A stretch of 64,000 nt of DNA from contig OZ024938.1 in assembly GCA_964017235.1 (NCBI GenBank), forward strand, positions 46,970,332-47,034,331, given 5' to 3'. Source of the DNA: Sabellastarte sp. h YS-2021 (Eukaryota; Annelida; Polychaeta; Sabellida; Sabellidae). Below are positions 1 through 12,526 of this stretch, piece after piece. The notes below the pieces were generated by a model. It searched no databases and had not been told where the DNA came from. It saw nothing but the letters and a program-made list of their open reading frames with translations. How positions within the stretch are numbered: the stretch's first letter is position 1; every line of letters starts with the position of its first letter. The position numbers and the translations under genes are program-made.

Positions 1-1137
1 TGCTATTAGGAATCAGGAAAGGTTTGCGACAAGTTTAAACAGTCTGAATTTTTCATAACCTGTTCCTGATGGGTTTATGGGTGCTGTATAAACCTATTTG
101 GAAGTTCCATATTTTGATTACAGGATAAGATGTATTCGATTCATTTCCCGATCCTTGACAATTTTCGAAAATATAACTTACCAGATAAAACTTATGTTAT
201 TCTAGCCTGAAACAGTTGTGTCCTCAAATCTGATTGGTTAAAAGAATGACGCGCTCTTCCATCATACAGCAAACAAATATATTTTCAGCTGTTCCAAGTT
301 TGTCTTTTGCCAAAATTAATTGTGAAAAAGTGTGCTACTTAATAAAAATAACGAAATTATTGTGGCTGTCATTTTAGAATAGGCATATAACACTGAAATG
401 TGTGCATCTGTGCAAAATTCGGATGTTTAAAACACACCAAACACTAAGATGCATACATTAACCGTAACACACTTATTGTAGTCTACACCAGACATGAGAA
501 AACCCTAAGAACCAAATACATGTTTAATCTGGTACATCTTGTAAGTTGGTTCTTCATCCGGTTTACTTGTGTTTTGTTTTCCCCTCTGTTCAAACCCACG
601 GCCCTGGATTACTAACTTAGATCGTCCTTTGTCAATCCTCTTTGTCAACTCTTTTTATTAATTTTGCGCAAAGAGGTCCACATTGTGGAATTATCCTTTG
701 CTTATCCTTGACTTTGCTTATCCTTGACTTCTTCCACTGTTGGAGATGCAGCTTAATTTTACCTTTATTCTTCACAAAATTAACAGAAAAAAACTGGGCC
801 ATACCCCCCCCCCCCCCCCCTCCCTCCCCGCATTTTTGCCATAAGAGATTAAATACTTTTAGGTTTATCCTGGTAGTGTCCAAAACACATCAACAAGCTC
901 ACAGACCAAATGAAAACATAACTTTCATTGTGAAATATGGTCAGCTAAGCAGGGTATTATGACATTACATGATCTGACTAGATAATTCAAATATGTTATT
1001 TTGAATTGATAGTATGTTATATTAGAACCCAAAGTGTGTTATTTCATTTTTTATCAAATTTATTCTTTTTAAAACTGATAAATGGTTTTCTTTTTGTTAT
1101 ATTAAATTATACTTAGTTATCTTATTACCTTACACAT
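1..1137. other. Non-coding, nothing recognised
   Basis: AT-rich sequence without a supportable exon. Short open frames on both strands around 630-960 overlap a poly-C/poly-G run and give low-complexity protein, so I do not call them genes. Confidence 0.5.
804..829. repeat. Poly-C tract
   Basis: A run of 17 C followed by short C blocks broken by single T's. A simple repeat whose length is likely variable or poorly resolved in assembly. Confidence 0.9.
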
Positions 1138-1290
1138 CATTTAGTCCATGAGCCAGCATGTTTAGTCGGTACCAAATTAGGGAATAATGCTCATGGTAAT
1201 TTTTGGGAAGGTATACATCTGTAGAGTTAAAAAATATGTGATAGCAGTGTATCAGTGGTAGCTTTATGTATGCTATCATGCTTTTCATAA
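1138..1290 (+). repeat. Left copy of a dispersed inverted pair (about 155 bp)
   Basis: This segment (from 'ttagtccatgagccag', through 'gggaaggtatacatct', to 'tagctttatgtatgct') matches the reverse complement of about 5497-5650 over most of its length with scattered differences. The two copies bracket 4.2 kb holding two tandem arrays. Whether they are the ends of one element or two separate insertions is not settled by the sequence. Confidence 0.6.
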
Positions 1291-1821
1291 CACCCCCCTA
1301 TAATGAATATTTCATAAAGTATGGTAATTTTAAGTATAATGAATATATACTGATTTTTGTAAATTTGGTTAACTGACACCTCCACATTATAATTTGTTAA
1401 AATAACAATAACGTTTAAGGCCTAGTCATGCCATAGTGTTTTATATTTTGCATTGAAAACAGTGTTATTGGTGGTAATCCAAATACATGCGTAATTTTGA
1501 GCAGAAGCAAATTCTTTCACTTTTGACAAAAATATTGGTTGATTACTTTAGAAAATACTTAACCCTATGATACCTGAAACTACATTGGATTTGTTCAGAA
1601 TTTATTTAGCAATTCAAATATCTAACTAGAAGAATATTTGTGCTCACAAAAACAAAGCGTCCCCAAAGGTTAGATGCAAATAGTATAAAAGTAGAAAAAT
1701 CTTTTTGAAAAAAAAAACTAGCAGCGCTGTGAGAATAAATGAAAGTTAAGCAGACAGTGTGGTGGTTTATGCATTTACATGAGAGAAAAAAAAGGTAAAG
1801 CTTTATTTTGTTTTCTATGGT

Positions 1822-3455
1822 CAATAATACATTCTAAAGCTGTAAAGAGGGGCCACGGTGGCAGAGTGGTAACACTCTCGCCTCCCACCTCTGAGGCCGG
1901 GGTTTCAGTTCCCGGCATGGCTTCAAGTGGGAAAGCTGGTAGTTGCTTGCCGTTGGTTGGCAGTTTACAGTACAGAACCCTGATGAACTGTATATACTGG
2001 TTTCCTCTGCCCTTCCAAGTACCTGTCATGATATGACCTGTACAGTGTTGAAAGCAATGTAAAACCCCAAATAAATAAAGAAAGAAATCTAAAGCTGTAA
2101 AAGCAATAATAAAGGAGATATAAGGTAAAAACACAAAATCTGCTTTTTTATTTAATATGACCCCAGTTTGACCAACAAGAGGGGGTCAGCGGGTTAATCT
2201 GACTGGCTATATAGGAATATATGGAATCCATTCTAAAGCTGTAAAAGCAATAATAAAGGAGATATAAAGCAAAATGTCATCCGCTATTTTATGACCCAAG
2301 TTTGACCCCTTATAGGGGGTGGGGGTTAACTTATTTCCTAGACTCTCCACATATGGTGTCTTACTACCTCTCAATATATTTTATGGCTCTAAATACAATA
2401 CTTAAGAATATAATAGGTTCACATGATTTTTTTAAGCTTTAAATCTGAATGGCTATGTATATGCTCTGTATATGCTTTCCTATAACCTCACAATACATTC
2501 TAAAACTGTAAAAGCAATAGTAAAAGAGAGATAAGGCAAAAGGACCAAATCTGTTATTTTTATGTCCCCATTTTGACCCATAAGGGGGGGGTTTGGGGGC
2601 AAATATGACCGGATATCTAGAATCCCTATCTATGGTTTCCTATAACCTGTCAATATATTCTAAAGCTGTAAAAGCAATACTTAAGGAGATATAAGGCCAA
2701 AAGACAAAATTTACTATTTTATGACCCCAGTTTGACCCATAGGAGGGGGTCAGGGGTAAATGTAAAAGACTATCTAGACTCCATGAATATGGTTTCCTAT
2801 ACCTCTCCATACATTCTAAAGCTGTAAAAGCAATAATAAAGGAGATATAAGGTAAAACGCAAAATCATCTATTTTATGACCCCAGTTTGACCCACATGTG
2901 GGGTCAGGAGATAGATGTGACCGGTTATATAGACTGTCCACATATGGTTTCTTAATACCTATTATTACATTCTAAAGCTGTAAAAGCAATACTAAAGGAG
3001 ATATAAGACAAAAAGCCAAAATCTGCTATTTTATCACCCCAGTTTGACCCATATGGGGGGTCGGGGGGTAAATCTCTTCATACATTCAAAAGTTTTTAAA
3101 AGCAATTATAAAGGAGATATAAGGTAAGAACAAAAAATATCCTATTTTATTACACCAGTTTGACCCATAAGTGGGTGCCAGGGGTTACATTTGACTGGTT
3201 ATCTAGACTCTCCATATATGGTTTCCCAATACCTCTTTATACATTCTAAAGCTGTAAAAGCAATAATAAAGTAGATATAAAGCAAAATGTCATCCGCTAT
3301 TTTATGACCCAAATTTGACCCCCTATAGGGGATGGGGTTAATTTATTTCCTAGACTCTCGACATATGGTGTCTTACTACCTCTCAATATATTTTATGGCT
3401 CTAAATACAATACTTAAGAACATAATAGGTTCACATGACTTTTTAAGCTTTTTGG
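1822..3455 (+). repeat. Tandem satellite-like array, unit about 155 bp
   Basis: Units begin with 'ttctaaagctgtaaaagcaa', continue through 'aaaggagatataagg', 'ctattttatgaccccagttt' and a G-rich 'gggggtcagggg' block, and end at 'tatggtttcctataacctct'. Starts are near 2091, 2234, 2512, 2662, 2818, 2974, 3088 and 3248, mostly 143-160 bp apart with one short and one long interval. A segment of about 175 bp at 2270-2450 recurs at 3285-3455, so the array has a higher-order structure. A SINE splits the first monomer. Confidence 0.88.
1847..2087 (+). mobile_element. tRNA-derived SINE, family A, copy 1
   Basis: The tRNA-like head carries an A-box-like 'ggcagagtggtaac' and a slightly damaged B box ('ggtttcagttcccgg'). 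The body contains 'gggaaagctggtagttgc' and 'tggtttcctctgcccttcca', then 'gacctgtacagtgttgaaag' and an 'aaataaataaag' tail. It is flanked by a 14-bp direct repeat 'tctaaagctgtaaa' at 1833-1846 and 2088-2101. That repeat is itself satellite monomer sequence, so this SINE inserted into the satellite array. Confidence 0.92.
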
Positions 3456-3844
3456 TTGGTACCTGTGAAAAAATCGCTCATTAAAAAGTTAATTTTCATC
3501 AGATCACTTCCAAAATCTAAAAAGGTTCTTGAAAGTATAAACGTGTGTATGAAATTACAAGCCTCTGCAGTAAGTAGATTAAGCCAAATGGCCTTGATAA
3601 AGACCAAAGGTCAAATTTAAGCATGTTGAAAAATGTACCCATGCTTAAGGTATATTACTGCCAAATGTGGTTAGAAAGCTTCCAATAGTAAGGGAGAAAT
3701 CAAGGGAGACCATAATGTGGCAGTGGCACTTTCAGGGATGCTTAATTATATATTCCATAAAGTCTATACTCACACCACTACAGTATTCAATACCCCTTAA
3801 TAGTAAAAATGTCTTTTGGCATGACTTATAGTGTTTCATCAATG

Positions 3845-4560
3845 TCATCAATCTATGTCACCTGACTTTGAAGCTATCATTGTTGAGTAAATAGCTTGTA
3901 ATCTGAAAACTTGTATTTACAGAATATTTTTAAATATGTTTTTCACCTACTTTTGGGTCAGCTATAACATAGTAAAATTGCAGACCTGTAGCTCATTGAA
4001 AACCGGAGCAATAGCTACTTTGAGGTTCTTGCTGTTGAGTGAATCAGTTGTAACTCAAAAGCTATTGCATTTAGAGAATTTTGTTTAAATATGTTATTCA
4101 TCTACTTTTGAGTCAGCCATAACATAGTGAAATTTCAGACCTGTAGGTCATGGCATAGCTGAGTAATAGCTACTTGCAGGTTCTCACCTTTGACTAAATG
4201 AGTTGTAACTTGAAAACTATTGCATTTAGAGTATTTGGTTTAAATATGTTATTCACCTCTTTGAGGTCAGCTATAACATAGTAAAATTGCAGACCTGTAT
4301 CTCATTGCATAGCTGAGCAAAAGCTACTTTGAGGTTCTCACTATTGAGTAAATCAGTTGTAACTTGAAAACTGTTGCATTTACAGAATTTTGTTAAATAT
4401 GTTATATTAATCTACTTTTAAATCAGCTATAACATAGTAAAATTGTAGACATGTAGCTCATGGCAGAGCTGAGCAATAGCTATTTTCAGGTTCTCACTAT
4501 TGAGCAAATCAGTTGTAACTTGAAAACTATTATACTTACAGTATTTTGTTTAAATATATG
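3845..4560 (+). repeat. Second tandem array, unit about 153-156 bp
   Basis: At least four diverged units. The landmark 'ataacatagtaaaattgcag' recurs near 3965, 4118, 4271 and 4427. Each unit also has 'gttgtaacttgaaaactatt' and 'ttaaatatgttattca'. The sequence is unrelated to the 1822-3455 array but the period is nearly the same. Confidence 0.85.
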
Positions 4561-6531
4561 TGAAGTGGCTTCAGCAGTTGTGATGGTAGTAGATTGCTGG
4601 GTTTCTGAAAGTTTGTTAGCAATATCTAAAATTGGCTTAAAATTTCTCAGTTTGGCTACTTCAAGCATTGTTTTCTTTGATTCATAATTTTGAAGGGTAA
4701 CTAAATGTTCATTTTCTGATGACTTATAGTGTACAGTACACTGTTTCTCAATATTTTTCAAATGCTGATTGCTTTCCATTCTAAGGCAGTCTACATACAT
4801 ATAAGTTATAGTACATCTACTCTACTGTTCACCCAGTCCTGTTATGCATACCTATACTGAAAAACATAAAACAGGAGAAATTATGTTTGTATTCCTATTT
4901 ATTTAAATATGAACGGTGCATTTAATAGCTAAGGCCAGTTGCAATGAACTGAAAATCCCTGCTGGACTGAAAACTACAGCAACAGTATCTGACTGTCTTA
5001 CTGGACAATCAAAATATCGAGAAATGACATTTTAACAATAACAATTCAAATTTAAACGGGAATAAGATATGATTTTTGCCACATTTGTGGTATCACACAG
5101 CGGTATCTCTTAAAATAATTGTATTATGACCATTGCATCTAATGCTGAAGAAATCACTGATATTGTTACTGTTGTATCACAAATATAGGCATTAGTTTCA
5201 AAATTAGTTCTAATATGTGTAATTTTTGGAAAGCCATCACAGAAATTATGCTTTCATTCTTTCATAAAAACTGATATTTACACACAATGTATTTGTACAG
5301 TGCCTATTAACAATGATGTTAGATATTACCTTTATAACCAATTCACCCCCATTTCTATATCAAATAACATATTATAAGTAAAATTTGTATTAATTCCAAA
5401 ACATATGAAGTGAGAATCATCATTTTGAAGTCAGACACATTATTTGGTGCTATATCCAATTTTTGAAAATGTGATTTGGAGTAGGTATATATATCATGCG
5501 ATAACACACAAAAAAGCTACTATCAATGCAATGCTATCACATGTATTCTGAAACTAGAGGTGTATACCTTACCAAAAACCACTATGACAGTTATTCAATC
5601 AAATAGTACCGATGGCTCAAATTTGTGGTCCTGGCTCATAGACTAATTAGCATATGTTTTAACAATTCTCCATCAAAGAAATGGCTGGTCCTCGTTCTAC
5701 ATTTTTAAGTCTACCTTTTAGCAGTAATTACACAATCGAATTTCCTTTAGCTAGTGAGCTGTTAAATTTGCGCAAATAACCCAATGGTAATCCGAATGTT
5801 TTTCCTCTACTAACATGTAAATTAGGATTAATTTTGGGAAGGAAATATCTCTCTTACCTAGGGGCAAAATTATTGTGGCTCAGAAACATGCACACTACCA
5901 TCAAATTACAAGCATAACATAAATATTTTAATGTTGACAAAAAATGTGTTTTTGTGATCAAATATTCCTCAAACATGTCTGTATGGGTTAGGAGAAAACT
6001 TAAAGTGATTGATTCTGGGCACAAATTACAGGTCTCTGTGACTACACACATTCTATAACGAGTCTGAGATTTTACACCACACAACATTTGTTACCAAAGT
6101 ATCAGGACATACAGACTGGGTAATATCTTTTTTTATATTCCCATGTGCCTCTTGTTTATAAAAAGCCTTAACAAATACATAAACACAAGATTAGCTTTTA
6201 TTCTGTAAGCTACAAATATGTTATATACACCATTACAAAGGTATTGCTACTGAGCGTCTGCTCATTTTGTTGCATCTATTTTTCGTTCCAGAAGACAAAA
6301 CTGGTGCTGTAGAGTCTGAAAACATACACCACTGGGATATTTTGCCAATAATATCTTATATTCTTAGAAAGTAGAGGAACTGCTTGTTTCAGAAATCGTA
6401 AGAGAAAGTCACCCAAAATATTTTAAGTAATTCAAAAGTAAAAGGGCAAAAAACAAAAATGGAGAGCTTTAACTGGCCAGTGAGAGCTATGTTTCTACAT
6501 TTATGTGGTAGTTTAGAGCAAAGTTGGGGTT
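4561..6531. other. Non-coding, mostly unassigned
   Basis: AT-rich with no supportable exon. It contains the right copy of the inverted pair (5497-5650). The open frames in it are short and lack splice or motif support. Confidence 0.45.
5497..5650 (-). repeat. Right copy of the inverted pair
   Basis: Read on the minus strand it parallels 1138-1290: 'gtctatgagccagga', then 'ggtaaggtatacacct', 'catgtgatagcattgc' and 'tagtagcttttttgtg'. Similarity falls off on both sides. Confidence 0.6.
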
Positions 6532-6665
6532 TTACTTTCCATTCAACGGCCAGGGTCATATTGGCACAGGTCCTCAGTATTGCCACTTGTGGGACCCAGA
6601 CCCACAGAGGTGACAGTCTATGATTATATGCCAAATTTGCTAACCCCTAAGCCACTGAGGACCCT
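6532..6665 (-). mobile_element. Short tRNA-derived SINE, family B
   Basis: Minus-strand copy of the roughly 150-bp family found intact at 10228-10378: tRNA-like head 'cctcagtggcttaggggtta', variable loop, B-box region next to 'cccacaagtggcaat', then 'tatgaccctggccgttgaat'. Diverged; no clear target-site duplication seen. Confidence 0.75.
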
Positions 6666-7739
6666 GTGTGGTAGCTAAGGATCTTTTAACACAATCGTAC
6701 CCCACTGAATAATAGGTGAAAATTAGAAATGTATATTCACCTGAACTTGATGTACCATGTTCAACTTTGGATATTCGCGAGTGGATCTGTTTTTTTTTCC
6801 AGAGACTTGCAAACATGATGTTAAGTTAAAATTTAAAAAGTGCAAAGTAGAATGATACCCTATACCTGCAAAAAAACACTCAATTTTCCTTGCTCAGTAT
6901 AATCATGTTAGCTTTGTAAATATTCCATGTTTAACTTTGCCTAGACTTGATTTGAAATCGCCTTATTTTTTTTGCAATTTAATCAGAATTATTTGAAATT
7001 CTGCTCATTTCATTATCCTTTGCCATTTTGCTAATTAACAAATTTTCTAAAATATTAAGCCGATCAGTCGGGTGAAATGACATTTGTCAGGAGCAGTGAT
7101 GTGTTTTTTCGCCACCGTGATCACCAAAATAAGTGCCTCTTAAGAAATAATTTATAATAGTGGCGTGGGGTTTAAAATGACAATAAAATCTTACTGCCAG
7201 AAGATTTTTTTTATTGGCAATGTATATGTCAAATTCAATTACATAGAATGGGCTTGACTATGATCGCATTTTTATTCCATATTTTTGCAGTTATTTTCAA
7301 ACTAGATGAAATTCCCTTCATTCATTCACCCATCTATTTGTCCACGCTTCCTCCCATCTATTTATCCATTTGTTCATATATTGATTCTGGGGTACTAGGC
7401 ACAATGCTTAAAAATCAAGCAATAAATCAACTTATATTCATTGAAGCCACATTTTAAAATTAATTTAATTTTGGAAATTATTAAATTAAGTTAATTAAAG
7501 TTAGTTAATTTATAAACGGAGTTTTGGTATATATGTTCCGGTTAAACATTTGTTTTAGCTTTGAAATTAACAGAATTCACTATGATTGGGACCAGGGACC
7601 TGTTGTAAGAAAATGGTGCAACGTTTTTGTCACAGATCATGATTTCCTATCTGGCTGACTTCGACATGAGCTCCTAATACCTGTGTGATTTACTGAGGGA
7701 CCCGTCCTGACATAACTTTTGCAACTGAAAGGGACATAA
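6666..7739. other. Non-coding, nothing recognised
   Basis: AT-rich, with an 'aattaa'-rich low-complexity patch near 7455-7515. No exon or mobile element identified. Confidence 0.45.
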
Positions 7740-7890
7740 CCCCTAACCTTGAACTTAAGGCAAGTAACTACCAACTCTCTAAGACGAAATGCCCAACCTA
7801 AGATTCATACCAGATTCATACCAGCGACCTCAAATGTTGAAGTCGAGCACACTAACCGCTGCACTACTGACCCCCCTGCTGTCAAATCAG
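7740..7890 (-). mobile_element. Degenerate family A-like SINE fragment
   Basis: The minus strand reads as a decayed tRNA-like head ('gcggttagtgtgctcgac') followed by an eroded 'ggtagttacttgcc' body. The segment 'agattcatacc' is duplicated inside it. Recognised only by comparison with better copies in this window. Confidence 0.45.
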
Positions 7891-8810
7891 AGTTGTTTCC
7901 CAGTGAATCTCATGTGTTGCTTAAAGGGTGACTGACCCCAAGGATCAAAACTATGACAACTGAGTGACTGAAATTCCCAACTTGACTTCAACTTCACTGA
8001 GACCTCAACACTCCAATCCAATGTTGTGTATTTTATTCGCAATGAAAATGAAGTCAATGAAAACATGAAAAAACACATGTTTACACTGAATAACAAAATG
8101 TGTCACAAGTTTCTCACATAGTGAACCATTGTTCATAATTTTAAAGTTTGCATATATTTTGTATGGTGGCTTCTGTTTAAACTGTGTAACAAGTCGCTTG
8201 AATTGGTAAAAATTAAAAAAATATCTACAGAGTAAATAAGGTCAGTCTTCCACTGAAAATGTCAATTGATATGGTGAACAATATACACCACCTTTTAAGT
8301 TGCAGATCGTATTATTAAGCTTCAGTAACTTTTAATCTACTAATAACACGAACAGAGATGTTTTTAACAGTCATGTTTGGGTCTGGTTTGTATGTTGCCC
8401 ATGAGTATTGCCCAGGGTAGAAGTTTGTTGGCCAGTGTTACTAACAACACGGGATTTCTGTTTCAAAATGAGTTAACACATTTGTTTGGATGACAAAATG
8501 GGAATGGAATTCGCCAAAATAAAGTTAACCTTAAATATTAAGAAAATATATTGCAATTATAAAGGTTTCTGAGATTTAAGCTCCCAAAAATGAAAATAAG
8601 TTGAAATATAAGCATAGCATGTTGTGTGTCAGTCTGGTTGACTCAAAGTTCTGAGGCTTAAAATTATTAAAGCACTTTGTTCCCACCTTTAATTTTTCTC
8701 AATGAAAGTTTCTCAATGCAAACATGACTCTGCAATGTTGCTAACAACAGTATATTTTTGTCACATGGAATACATGTTTGGGCAAAATTTACGAACGCAT
8801 CAATCACTTT
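7891..8810. other. Upstream flank of gene 1
   Basis: No exon or repeat recognised. It precedes the gene 1 TATA box and may hold distal regulatory sequence, but I see no specific site. Confidence 0.4.
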
Positions 8811-8819
8811 CTACTTCTC

Positions 8820-8826
8820 TATAAAG
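8820..8826 (+). promoter_or_regulatory. TATA box of gene 1
   Basis: 'TATAAAG' lies 87 nt upstream of the gene 1 start codon, which fits transcription starting near 8850 with a 5' UTR of about 55 nt. Gene 2 has a TATA element at almost the same distance from its ATG, which supports both calls. Confidence 0.65.
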
Positions 8827-8906
8827 TCCCATGCCAAAGGCTCATAAGCTGTCAGTGTGAGGTCTGGGGTACAGTTTGAAAGAAGGACTGAGATCTGCAA
8901 ATCAAA

Positions 8907-8936
8907 ATGAAGGGGTTCATTCTTATCTTTGGACTT
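8907..8936 (+). CDS. Gene 1 exon 1 (signal peptide, first half)
   Basis: Encodes [10 protein letters not shown] and ends at donor gtaagt, phase 0. The start follows a purine-rich 'atcaaa' context and is the first ATG giving a signal peptide; gene 2 begins with the analogous MNGF. Confidence 0.85.
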
Positions 8937-11900
8937 GTAAGTATTTGTCAACTTAGCAGACTTTTGTTGTAGCGGGTCCCAAACTGAAATTACTTGGATT
9001 AATATAAGAATTATATAAGAATTATTAATGCCTATATGTTTTGAATGGTTTACATTACATCAGTTTTGTAAGTTCATTATTTACACGAATATTTTAGTCT
9101 TTTACAAATATGATGTTCTTTAATTGTTCGTTCCAACCAATGCACTTAATGCCCTTACTCCGGCTCTGCCAGCATTGTGACTTCCAGTGCTTCCCATTTA
9201 GCGTAATAACTTGGATTTCCCATTAGCTTGAATTGTTACGCTTGTGTTTAATGTGTCCAGCAATCAAAGGATTCACTGCACGAAGTACTTGTTTGTAAGT
9301 AAAGATATTTCTTTTCATGATTACACGGTAGGATACTACTAGAAAGAGGTCGTTTTCAATAGTTTGTGATAGTCGAATCCTGTAATTAATCGCATGCCAT
9401 ACTCAATGTACTCAAATATGCAGCTGATAAAAACTGATATCATGAGATAGTAATAACATAAACTTTTCCAAGTATAATGTTAATCTATCTCACATTCAGA
9501 ACATTACAGATCTTCTGATATAGCTTCATCTTGTAATAATTTATTACATTACAAGACTAAATCAGACCATAAAAGCTAAATAGTATTGTAATAAATAGCA
9601 TTATTGTTTAATGATAGATTATAAAATACAATTTTGCTAGTCATGAAATCAAAAGTTACTCTATGATTACTTTTCTCAAATAATATATATTCCCCGATGC
9701 ATTGTCTCAGATTGTTTTACTGTTATATAATACAATATAGTAAATTAAATTATCTGTGATGAAACATCTACCACTTGTCTCACTATGGAATAATATAATC
9801 ATGTGAGCAGGTGTAAGTAACAAAAGCGTATGCCTTTCTGTATGAAATAGGTGAAAACCTATACATTGACCAAAATCATTTTATCTTTTGCCTTGTTTGG
9901 GTTCTTGCATATGTCAAACTTGGTACTGGCAACGGAACAAGGTTTCGACGTACACAAGCAGTTAACTACAGGTGATGTATGTATTGATGATCAAGGTTTT
10001 TGATACATATCAAGTGGGCAAAACACCTTCGGCGTTCAGATCAATTTCACGTAGTCAGAATTCCTTTGGTGTGTACTAAACCGCATTTATGCCAGTACCA
10101 CAAGAATGCTCCGTTGATTTTGATAAGAGGAGGAACAAACAGGAGGTACATTGGTGTTTGCTCAAGAGGTTCCAATGCAGGCCATTAGGGTACACAGCTC
10201 TTGGGCATCTGATGCAGTCCGGCAATAGAGGTCCTCAGTGGCCTAGTGGTTAGCAAGTTTGGCATCTAATCATAGGCTGTCACCTCTGTGGGTTCGAGTC
10301 CCACAAGTGGCAATTCTGAGGACCTGTCCCAATATGACCCTGGCTGTTGAACGGGACGTAAAACCCCAACTTTGACTTTGCAGTCCGGCAATATATTAAG
10401 CACATGGATCAAGTCACATCAGTCGTTCCCTCCACTTTGCTACAAGCTTTTCATTAGGTTTGGGGTGTAGTTTTATAAGGGTGAGCTATGGTCACTCTCT
10501 CTTGTCATTGTCTGTAATACAATAGAAGAATAAAAGAAATCCCAAACAAGACTTGTTATTATTTATTATATATATCCACGGTGAATGTGCTGTGTTGACC
10601 AGAATTATTTGCGGGGTCATTCAACAGTGTGAGCAGTTGCAAATAATCAAAACGGGGATATTTCTTGCTGTAGGTTTAGTTGGTAAACATTTATGCGGAT
10701 GCACGTAAAGCTTGGGGTTCACAGGCCTTTCAGTAGGGTCTCATTTGCGGGCAAGAATTTGAAGGGACAACATATGTTTAAAAAGACACCTGCCCTCCAT
10801 GTCACTGTTTCTTTTAAGGCTAATGTGTTATTTTTCATTTTAGTATTTTTATTGCTGTATTGGAAACGTGGGCACAAGGGTGTGTAGTTTTCTGAGGCTG
10901 AGCTATGGTCGCTATGTCTTGGTATTGTCTGTAATAGGATAGCAGAATAAAAGAAATCCAGGACAAGGCTTATTATTTATAATATTAAGCCTCTCTTACA
11001 TCCCATCGTACGTGCACGTACGTCCTGGTTACAGAGAAAAATCGCCTGATTTGCAAGGGACACTTAAGGTACACTTGCGATTTTATAACAAAATATCAAG
11101 GTCGTACAGGCCCTGCAATGAAAATTGACATGCACATTTCCTGTGCGTGCACGCAGGATGTCTACAAATGCATCCATGCCTCAAGGGTAACTTAAGAGTG
11201 ACTTAGGCACGTGCATTCTCCTTCCAAGTGTTGTAGGTTCTCCCCAATTACTTACATTGTTTAGACATACTGTAAGATATACACTCGCGTGTACCTTGCA
11301 TGTATATAAACCCACTGTACGACCTGTAGCTAGTCGCAATCTGTTCTTTGATCTTCAAGTTGTGACACTCTTGTTGGGAGAATACACATTGTTTGCAAGT
11401 GCAAATCTCTGCTACCCCACTACCAGGTTACGTTCATATTTTTCAACAGTATATGCAGCACACTTACGTGTCTATACACGTACGACGGGATGTAAGAGAG
11501 GCTTTATGTATAGCCACGGTGAACGTGTGAGCAGTTGCAAAGAAAAAAGCATATGCCTTTCTACATGAAATAGATGAAACCCTATTCATTGATCAAAATC
11601 ATCATATACCTAATTGGATATTATTTCTTTAAGAAAATTTCATCCATTTGAATATACTTGATTAAAGATTAAATGGGGTTTGATTTTTTATTATAGCCTA
11701 ATGGTTGTACCTGTAGGTTCTAGAATGACTACATTACAAAGCTACTTTAAATTAAGGTATTAAAATGCTTTCATTAAGGGGACTTCTTTCCATTTAAGTC
11801 TTGCTTTTAGGTTACACAGATATAAAAACTTATCCTGATTGGTTTGTAACCGGTCAAATGGGTTTTGAAGAAGGGAAATGTGCCTAACCTAAAATGCATG

Positions 11901-12429
11901 TTTGGTGACCATATGTTACTTATGTTAATATAATGGAACGGAGAACATAGAGCCCACTTATTTAAGCATATTGCCAACCATTAAAAAATAAAAGATTTAA
12001 TATCCCCAAAATAGGTTTCTGCATGGGTTCACAGTCTGGAACTCGTTTATTTGAAACTCACAGTTATAGATCTGAGAACACTTACTTGAAACAGACTGAA
12101 ATGTTAAAATTCTTTAGTTTGTTTCCCTAGTGGTAGATTCAGGATTTAATTGCCATTAAGGGAAAGCAATGGCTACAGCATGGGACAAAGTCCATCCTAC
12201 TATGTATGTTACATATGTGCTCATAGTCACCATAACTGTAATTCATTATATGTAAGTTTGCCATTTATACTTTGCTAATTTAACTCCACAATAGGCCATC
12301 TTTGATACAATCCGGTTGTGTAGTAACCCCTCTTTAGCCGTGACCCCTTAAACTCGTACCCACTTAAAGGAGGTTTCTGCATGGATATATGTAGACCTTA
12401 GAATACCTTGGTATAGTCAGAGCCAGGTC

Positions 12430-12526
<97 letters not shown>

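Noticed and set aside
642..962. Open frames on both strands across the poly-C/poly-G run
   Set aside because: Low-complexity protein, no splice sites or motifs, and overlapping frames on opposite strands.
1775..2134. Open frames across the SINE at 1847
   Set aside because: The same frames appear at 47277-47624 and 56165-56656 only because the SINE is repeated; they are SINE sequence, not genes.
10228..10378. Functional tRNA gene
   Set aside because: Good internal promoter boxes, but no consistent acceptor stem or anticodon arm, and the element has a body, a tail and target-site duplications; it is a SINE.
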